Positions 1-3,729 of a stretch of DNA of 5,166 bases are shown here, piece after piece. Position numbers and translations under genes: made by a program. Position 1 is the first letter of the stretch. Every line of letters begins with the position of its first letter. The notes beneath the pieces are model-generated. The model was not told where the DNA came from, searched no databases, and worked only from the letters and a program-made list of their open reading frames with translations. Origin of the DNA: Pseudomonadota bacterium (GTDB lineage Bacteria > Pseudomonadota > Gammaproteobacteria > Burkholderiales > Burkholderiaceae_D); assembly GCA_023389425.1 (NCBI GenBank), contig JAEWEK010000264.1, forward strand, positions 1-5,166, read 5' to 3'.

Positions 1-716
1 CCGATCGGCAGGCCGACGGCTTTCATGAAGGTGTTGGCGATGCCGCCGCCGACGATCAAGTTGTCCACCTTGTCGGCCAGGCTCTGCAGGATCGACAGCT
101 TGGTCGAGACCTTGGAACCGGCGACGATGGCCAGCAGCGGACGCTGCGGCTTGCCCAGGGCCTTGCCCAGCGCGTCCAGCTCGGCCGCCAGCAGCGGTCC
201 GGCGCAGACCACCGGCGCGTATTTGGCGATGCCGTGGGTGGTGGCTTCGGCGCGGTGCGCGGTGCCGAAAGCGTCGTTGACGTAGATGTCGCACAGCTTG
301 GCCATCTTCTGGGCCAGCTCGTCGGAATTCTTTTTCTCGCCCTTGTTGACGCGGCAGTTTTCCAGCAGCACGACCTGGCCCGGCTGCACGTCGACACCAT
401 CGATCCAGTCCTGTTTCAACTCGACCGGCTGGCCCAGCAGCTCGGACAGGCGCGCGGCGACCGGCGCCAGGCTGTCTTCCGGCTTGAACTCGCCTTCGGT
501 CGGGCGGCCCAGGTGCGAAGTGACCATCACGGCGGCGCCGGCCGCGAGCGCGTCGCGGATCGCCGGCACGGAGGCGCGGATGCGGGTGTCTTCGGTGATG
601 TTGCCGGCATCGTCCTGCGGGACGTTCAGGTCGGCACGGATGAACACGCGCTTGCCCTTCAATTCGCCGGTGGCGATCAGGTCTTGCAAACGGGTGAAAT
701 TGAGAACGGCGTCCAT
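1..716 (-). CDS. pgk: Phosphoglycerate kinase, 3' part cut by window edge
   Basis: Phosphoglycerate kinase is the cytosolic glycolytic and gluconeogenic enzyme that moves a phosphate between 1,3-bisphosphoglycerate and ADP. About 238 of the usual ~390-400 residues are visible: the whole N-terminal substrate-binding domain and the beginning of the nucleotide-binding domain. Motifs seen by translation are RADLNVP (residues 27-33, the family signature), SHLGRP (67-72), LLENCR (117-122) and NDAFGTAHR (147-155); the basic residues in these motifs form the 3-phosphoglycerate site in known structures. A glycine-rich GGGIANTF segment lies near residue 225. The ATG at 714-716 gives the expected N-terminus; the Shine-Dalgarno is weak (GAGC about 8 nt upstream). 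It lies 33 bp downstream of azlD on the same strand. The reading frame is intact up to the edge, so the truncation comes from the window, not from mutation. Confidence 0.97.
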   Translation of the reverse strand, partial: MDAVLNFTRLQDLIATGELKGKRVFIRADLNVPQDDAGNITEDTRIRASVPAIRDALAAGAAVMVTSHLGRPTEGEFKPEDSLAPVAARLSELLGQPVELKQDWIDGVDVQPGQVVLLENCRVNKGEKKNSDELAQKMAKLCDIYVNDAFGTAHRAEATTHGIAKYAPVVCAGPLLAAELDALGKALGKPQRPLLAIVAGSKVSTKLSILQSLADKVDNLIVGGGIANTFMKAVGLPI

Positions 717-736
717 GGCTTGCTCAGCTTGAAAAA

Positions 737-766
737 TTGATATTCTAACCTAGGCCACCGTGCCAA
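737..766 (-). promoter_or_regulatory. Candidate sigma70 promoter for pgk
   Basis: On the minus strand TTGGCA (761-766, 5 of 6 to TTGACA) is followed after 18 nt by TATCAA (737-742, 4 of 6 to TATAAT). The -35 element lies inside the last codons of azlD. A transcript would start near 730, giving a leader of only about 14 nt before the pgk ATG. An overlapping TAGAAT (741-747 region) is a better -10 box but its spacing to TTGGCA is too short. This is a weak call: pgk could simply be read from the azlCD transcript. Confidence 0.25.
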
Positions 767-1094
767 AAACGTGGAAGGCCCGCAATAGTGCGAAGGCGGC
801 CATCCCCAACACGATGGATTGCAACAGGTTGCGCCTCAGCAAGTAATAGCCGAGGGCCAGCAGTCCGGCCACCAGGCGCGGATTGGCCAGGCGCAGGTCG
901 GGCTGGCCGGTGTGGTCGAGCACCAGGTCCGGCACCACGATGGCGGCCAGCGCGCAGGCCGGCGCGAAACGCAGCATCTCCTGCATTTTTTGAGGCAGGC
1001 TCACGCGGTGGCCCAGCACGGCGATGCCGCTGCGGGTGACCAGGGTGGTCGCGGCCAGCGCGACGATCACGATCCAGGTATCCAGTTCAGGCAT
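750..1094 (-). CDS. azlD: AzlD family branched-chain amino acid exporter small subunit
   Basis: This is the small membrane partner of AzlC. In characterised pairs (Bacillus subtilis AzlCD, E. coli YgaZH) both subunits are needed to export branched-chain amino acids or their analogues across the inner membrane. The 114-residue product has the family's usual length. It shows a first hydrophobic segment (about 7-19), a TRSG motif (20-23), a second segment with the typical RFAPACALAAIVVPDL pattern (42-57), and hydrophobic stretches at about 73-86 and 90-107. The ATG at 1092-1094 was chosen because the protein then begins directly before the first membrane helix; the longer open frame up to 1214 only reads through azlC in another frame and adds an implausible Trp/Cys-rich leader. 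It overlaps the azlC stop by 8 bp and has no strong Shine-Dalgarno, so translational coupling to azlC is likely. The exact substrate is inferred from the family. Confidence 0.9.
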   Translation of the reverse strand: MPELDTWIVIVALAATTLVTRSGIAVLGHRVSLPQKMQEMLRFAPACALAAIVVPDLVLDHTGQPDLRLANPRLVAGLLALGYYLLRRNLLQSIVLGMAAFALLRAFHVFGTVA

Positions 1095-1821
1095 GGCGCG
1101 GCTTTCGTTTGTCCTTGGCGGCCTGCACCGCCATCGCCACCAGCATGCCGGCCAGCACGGCCAGCAGCAGGCCCAGCTTGTACGGCAGCGCGAAGGCAAG
1201 CACAGCCACCCCACCCGCCACCGCCACGCCGCACAGGGCAGCGTTGCCGCTGACCAGCGGCAACGTCATGCACAAGAGCGCCACGGTGCCGGCGAAATCG
1301 AGCCCCCAGCTGGCCGGGATCACGCTGCCCAGCAGCACGCCGGCGATGCAGAACACCTGCCACACGATCCAGTTCGAATACAGCAGGCCCTTCAGGTAAG
1401 AAAGCTGGCCCGGGTCCATGCCCGGCGCCGGAAAGCGCTGCAGATAGAGGGCGATGGTGCCGTCGCCCGCGATAAAGCTGAGCAGGAGGCGCTGGCGCCA
1501 GTGCAGGTGCGCGAAATGCGGCGCCAGCAGCGCGGAAAAAATCACGAAGCGCAGGTTGACCACCAGCCCGGTCAGCACGATCAGCCACATCGGCGCATGC
1601 ACCGCCATCAGCGGCAGCGAGGCCAGCTGGGCCGAGCCGGCATACACCAGCAGGGTCATGCCGCTGGCCTGGGCCGCCGTCAGCCCGCTCTTGACCATGG
1701 TGACGCCGACCACCACCGCCCACGCGGCCAGGCCGAGCAGCAGCGGCAAGCCGTCGCGCAGGCCTTCACGCCAAAGCGGCGGCCTGGCCAGGTCGATGGC
1801 GTCATTACGCGGCATGGTCAT
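1087..1821 (-). CDS. azlC: AzlC family branched-chain amino acid exporter large subunit
   Basis: This is the large, multi-spanning inner-membrane subunit of an AzlCD (YgaZH-like) amino acid exporter. The 244-residue product is close to the family norm. A short polar N-terminus is followed by REGLRDGLPLLLG (18-30) at the first helix, then YAGSAQ (60-65), VVNLRF (87-92), SFIAGDGT (115-122) and WGLDFA (172-177), all at positions typical of AzlC. Hydrophobic segments lie at about 25-43, 49-73, 78-100, 150-168, 177-190, 194-213 and 216-235, and the C-terminus is basic (KDKRKPRH). Two start codons are possible: ATG at 1819-1821 or ATG at 1813-1815. Neither has a recognisable Shine-Dalgarno; a run of seven T and CCA precedes the first. 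The longer frame up to 2157 crosses the divergent gene and is rejected. No Lrp- or AsnC-type regulator gene is adjacent. Valine, leucine or isoleucine as substrate is a family inference. Confidence 0.92.
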   Translation of the reverse strand: MTMPRNDAIDLARPPLWREGLRDGLPLLLGLAAWAVVVGVTMVKSGLTAAQASGMTLLVYAGSAQLASLPLMAVHAPMWLIVLTGLVVNLRFVIFSALLAPHFAHLHWRQRLLLSFIAGDGTIALYLQRFPAPGMDPGQLSYLKGLLYSNWIVWQVFCIAGVLLGSVIPASWGLDFAGTVALLCMTLPLVSGNAALCGVAVAGGVAVLAFALPYKLGLLLAVLAGMLVAMAVQAAKDKRKPRHA

Positions 1822-1861
1822 TGGAAAAAAACGGACGGGATAGCAATCTGGGCAACCCGTA

Positions 1862-1867
1862 ATTGTA
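1862..1867 (-). promoter_or_regulatory. azlC: Candidate -10 box for azlCD
   Basis: TACAAT on the minus strand matches the -10 consensus at 5 of 6 positions and would place a transcription start near 1855, about 33 nt before the first azlC ATG. No good -35 hexamer is present 16-18 nt further upstream (GCCCGC is found there), so the promoter would be weak, activator-dependent, or wrongly placed. Confidence 0.3.
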
Positions 1868-1875
1868 CCCGGCCA

Positions 1876-1905
1876 TTCCGGCAAGCGGGCCGAATCCGTT
1901 AGAAT
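1876..1905 (+). promoter_or_regulatory. Candidate promoter for the zinc-finger/hydrolase operon
   Basis: TAGAAT at 1900-1905 matches the -10 consensus at 5 of 6 positions and predicts a start near 1912, giving a leader of about 29 nt before the ATG at 1941. The -35 region is poor: the best candidate is TTCCGG at 1876-1881, with 18-nt spacing. The 119-bp region between azlC and this gene is the only room for a promoter of the plus-strand unit, which supports the placement. Confidence 0.35.
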
Positions 1906-1930
1906 CGTGGTTTCAAGTAATTTGCCTGAC

Positions 1931-1935
1931 GGAGA
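1931..1935 (+). promoter_or_regulatory. Ribosome binding site deciding the zinc-finger start
   Basis: GGAGA lies 5 nt upstream of the ATG at 1941. It selects this start over the upstream in-frame ATG at 1863, which lies before the likely promoter and has no such site. Confidence 0.65.
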
Positions 1936-1940
1936 ACCCG

Positions 1941-2135
1941 ATGACTGAGAAGACGATCCCTGCAGTGGAACTGCAGGCCAAGGACCTGCCGGCCTACTGC
2001 CCGAACCCGGCCATGCCGCTGTGGTCGTCGCATCCGCGCGTCTTCCTCGACTTCGACCACCACGGCCAAGCCAAGTGCCCGTACTGCGGCACCCAGTACA
2101 AGCTCGCGCCGGGCGTCGAGTTGGCGCATCATTGA
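1941..2135 (+). CDS. Small CHCC zinc-finger domain protein
   Basis: This 64-residue protein belongs to the zf-CHCC group, related to the zinc-binding region of the mitochondrial complex I accessory subunit NDUFS6. The likely zinc ligands are visible as C20, H31, C46 and C49, with the hallmark stretches HPRVFLDF (31-38) and CPYCGTQY (46-53). Such short stand-alone forms are common in betaproteobacteria, and their exact role is not established; a link to respiratory complex assembly is only an extrapolation from NDUFS6. It has a good Shine-Dalgarno (GGAGA, 5 nt spacing). It is the first gene of the plus-strand unit and lies 45 bp upstream of the YheT-like gene. I recall this family often following ilvE in related genomes; here a divergent azlC is upstream instead. 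The ATG 1863 frame would add 26 residues without family character and was rejected. Confidence 0.9.
   Translation: MTEKTIPAVELQAKDLPAYCPNPAMPLWSSHPRVFLDFDHHGQAKCPYCGTQYKLAPGVELAHH
1959..1977 (+). other. Perfect inverted repeat in the 5' coding region
   Basis: CCTGCAG (1959-1965) and CTGCAGG (1971-1977) form a perfect 7-bp stem with a 5-nt TGGAA loop, beginning 18 nt after the first base of the zinc-finger start codon. In mRNA it could form a stable hairpin near the ribosome's initial footprint. It may equally be a chance product of the codons for Pro-Ala-Val-Glu-Leu-Gln-Ala. Confidence 0.45.
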
Positions 2136-2138
2136 GGC

Positions 2139-2158
2139 GGTGGGCTTGCGAGCCCACC
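2139..2158 (+). repeat. Intergenic palindrome, possible REP-like element
   Basis: GGTGGGCT (2139-2146) and AGCCCACC (2151-2158) are perfect inverted copies around a TGCG loop, 3 nt after the zinc-finger stop codon. The stem is followed by TTACG rather than a T run, so it is not a standard Rho-independent terminator. The flanks and sequence (CGTAAGGTGGGC on the other strand) resemble the CGTAGGGTGGGC-type palindromes that I recall being dispersed in proteobacterial intergenic regions. Only one copy is in this window, so its repeat nature is inferred. In RNA it could protect the upstream message or dampen read-through into the hydrolase gene. Confidence 0.5.
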
Positions 2159-2180
2159 TTACGATGCCGGGGGCAGCGCG

Positions 2181-3149
2181 ATGATCGACCCTTACCGCGC
2201 GCCGCGCTGGCTGCCTGACGGCCACCTGCAAACCATCGTCCCGGCCATCTTCACGCCCAAGCCGAAGGTGGGGTTCCGGCGCGAGCGCTGGGATACGCCG
2301 GACGGCGATTTCATCGATGTCGATTTCGTCGATGGCGCGCCGGGCCAGCCTTTCGTCGTCCTGTTTCACGGACTGGAAGGCTCGTCGGACAGCCATTACG
2401 CGCGCTCGCTGATGGCCGCTGTCGCCGCGCGCGGCTGGTCGGGCGCGGTGCCGCATTTTCGTGGCTGCTCGGGCGAGCTGAACCGGGCGGCGCGCTTCTA
2501 CCATTCCGGCGATGCCGTCGAACTCGACTGGGTGCTGCGCCGGCTTCGCGCGCGCGCCGGCGGCAAGTTCTTCGTGGCCGGCGTGTCGCTGGGCGGCAAT
2601 GCATTGCTGCGCTGGCTGGGCGAATCGCAGCACCAGGCCGAGATCGCCGACGTCGCCTGCGCCGTGTCCGCGCCGATGGACCTGGCGCGCGGGGGCGAAT
2701 CGCTGTCGTCCGGCTTCAACATGCTGTACACGCGCATGTTCTTGCGCAGCATGAAGCCGAAGTGCCTGGCCAAGCTGGAGCATTTCCCCGGCCTGTTCGA
2801 CCGCGCCGCCCTGCTCGCCGCGCGCAATCTCTACGAATTCGATAACATCGTTACCGCGCCCTTGCACGGCTTTCGCGATACCGACGACTACTGGGACCGC
2901 GCCAGCGCCAAGCACATCCTGAACGACATCACGGTGCCGACGCTGGTACTGAACGCGCGCAATGATCCTTTCATGCCCGGCGTCCACTTGCCGGCGAAGG
3001 CGGCGGCCAGCGTGGTGCTGGAATATCCCGAGACCGGCGGCCACGTCGGCTTCGCGGTCGGCGCGCCGCCGGGCCGGCTCGACTGGCTGCCGCAGCGCCT
3101 GCTGCATTTCTTCGAGCATGGGCGCCCGATCGGAGACCGACATGGATGA
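2181..3149 (+). CDS. YheT-family alpha/beta hydrolase
   Basis: This 322-residue protein is an alpha/beta-fold hydrolase of the YheT (COG0429) group, near the ~340 residues of E. coli YheT. The N-terminal APRWLPDGHLQT (7-18) is a YheT hallmark. FHGLEGSSDSHYA (62-74) gives the oxyanion-hole region and FRGCSGELNR (93-102) is a second group signature. The nucleophile elbow is GVSLGG with Ser136; Asp262 in LNARNDPFM and His288 in GGHVGF complete the triad. All three catalytic residues are present, so it should be active, probably as a cytosolic esterase or acyl hydrolase; the physiological substrate of this group is not settled. There is no signal peptide. The ATG at 2181 follows a G-rich stretch (2169-2173) acting as a modest Shine-Dalgarno. 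The 3' end overlaps the next gene by 8 bp, implying translational coupling. Confidence 0.92.
   Translation: MIDPYRAPRWLPDGHLQTIVPAIFTPKPKVGFRRERWDTPDGDFIDVDFVDGAPGQPFVVLFHGLEGSSDSHYARSLMAAVAARGWSGAVPHFRGCSGELNRAARFYHSGDAVELDWVLRRLRARAGGKFFVAGVSLGGNALLRWLGESQHQAEIADVACAVSAPMDLARGGESLSSGFNMLYTRMFLRSMKPKCLAKLEHFPGLFDRAALLAARNLYEFDNIVTAPLHGFRDTDDYWDRASAKHILNDITVPTLVLNARNDPFMPGVHLPAKAAASVVLEYPETGGHVGFAVGAPPGRLDWLPQRLLHFFEHGRPIGDRHG
3132..3136 (+). promoter_or_regulatory. Ribosome binding site for the unknown gene, inside the hydrolase gene
   Basis: GGAGA lies 5 nt before the ATG at 3142, within the last codons of the hydrolase. It fixes this start in preference to upstream in-frame ATGs (2962, 3121) that would overlap the hydrolase extensively. 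Confidence 0.6.
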
Positions 3150-3729
3150 CATCGTCAAACAGGCCATGGCCAAGTGGCCGAACGTGCCGCACTGCTACGA
3201 CTGGCTGCTGCTGGATGCGCGCGGCAACTGGCGCATGCGCGACGAGGCGGCCCAACGCGCCGGCACGCACGGCGACCGTCTGACCAATCCCGCACTGGTC
3301 GGCTTCATCAGCCGCAACTACTTGCGCGACGAACGTGGCCGCTGGTATTTCCAGAATGGTCCGCAGCGCGTGTATGTGATCCTCGAAGCCACGCCTTTCA
3401 TCGCGCGCACCGATCCGGCGGCGGGATTCCTGCTGCAGACCGGGCAGCCGATCGGCGCAGTGGAGCATGCTTTCATGACGCAAGCCGGCGCCGTGGTCCT
3501 GCAAGCGGCAGAGGTCGTCGCGCAAGTCGACGACCGCGACGTGGCGCAGGTGCTGGCTTTGCTGGAATGCGATGGCGCCCCCGCATCCGACGAAGCCTTG
3601 ATGGCGTGGCTGGATGGAGGCCCCGGTGCGATGGCGCTGCGGCTGGGGGACACGGCGGTCAAGCTCGAACGGATCGACGGCGCCGATCTTCCCGCACGCT
3701 TCGGCTTCGTGCGGCAACCCACGCCGTAA
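3142..3729 (+). CDS. Conserved protein of unknown function, coupled to YheT-like hydrolase
   Basis: The product is a 195-residue soluble protein with no signal peptide, membrane helix or known catalytic motif. I recognise the style as a conserved betaproteobacterial DUF protein (a DUF29xx-type family), but I cannot assign the number or a function with certainty. Its N-terminal half is the distinctive part: KWPNVPHCYDW (11-21), LDARGNW (24-30), FISRNY (55-60), DERGRWYFQNGPQRVYV (63-79) and LEATPF (81-86). D-x-R-G-x-W occurs twice (25-30 and 63-68), hinting at an internal repeat. The C-terminal half is Ala/Val/Asp-rich and ends with LPARFGFVRQP. The start is supported by GGAGA 5 nt upstream and by an 8-bp overlap with the hydrolase stop, so the two are probably translated together and may act in one process. 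The stop codon touches that of the convergent M48 gene. Confidence 0.85.
   Translation: MDDIVKQAMAKWPNVPHCYDWLLLDARGNWRMRDEAAQRAGTHGDRLTNPALVGFISRNYLRDERGRWYFQNGPQRVYVILEATPFIARTDPAAGFLLQTGQPIGAVEHAFMTQAGAVVLQAAEVVAQVDDRDVAQVLALLECDGAPASDEALMAWLDGGPGAMALRLGDTAVKLERIDGADLPARFGFVRQPTP
3692..3714 (+). other. Hairpin near the convergent 3' ends
   Basis: CCGCACG (3692-3698) and CGTGCGG (3708-3714) make a perfect GC-rich 7-bp stem with a 9-nt loop containing C-TTCG-G, a sequence known to form stable RNA tetraloops. It lies just before the stop codon of the unknown gene. Neither strand has a T run directly after the stem, so it is not a classical intrinsic terminator. Because the two convergent genes leave no spacer, it is the nearest structure that could stop or protect either 3' end. 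Confidence 0.35.

Noticed and set aside
234..740. Plus-strand open frames opposite pgk
   Set aside because: Antisense shadow: the minus strand translates into unmistakable Pgk motifs over the whole interval.
1024..1902. A 292-codon plus-strand open frame across azlC/azlD, rich in Gln, His and Arg
   Set aside because: It is the antisense shadow of azlCD in GC-rich DNA; its composition is implausible and it lacks family motifs, while the minus strand encodes clear AzlC and AzlD.
2139..2158. Rho-independent terminator after the zinc-finger gene
   Set aside because: The stem is strong but only TT follows it, and the hydrolase gene begins shortly after without a clear promoter, so a palindromic repeat or processing signal fits better.
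2164..2184. A six-codon upstream ORF (ATG at 2164) whose TGA overlaps the hydrolase ATG
   Set aside because: It has no ribosome site of its own and is of a length expected by chance; it could be a leader peptide only if conserved, which cannot be judged here.
1899..3173. A 424-codon minus-strand open frame opposite the zinc-finger and hydrolase genes
   Set aside because: Arg/Ala/Gln-rich antisense shadow; the plus strand carries intact CHCC and catalytic-triad motifs and good ribosome sites.
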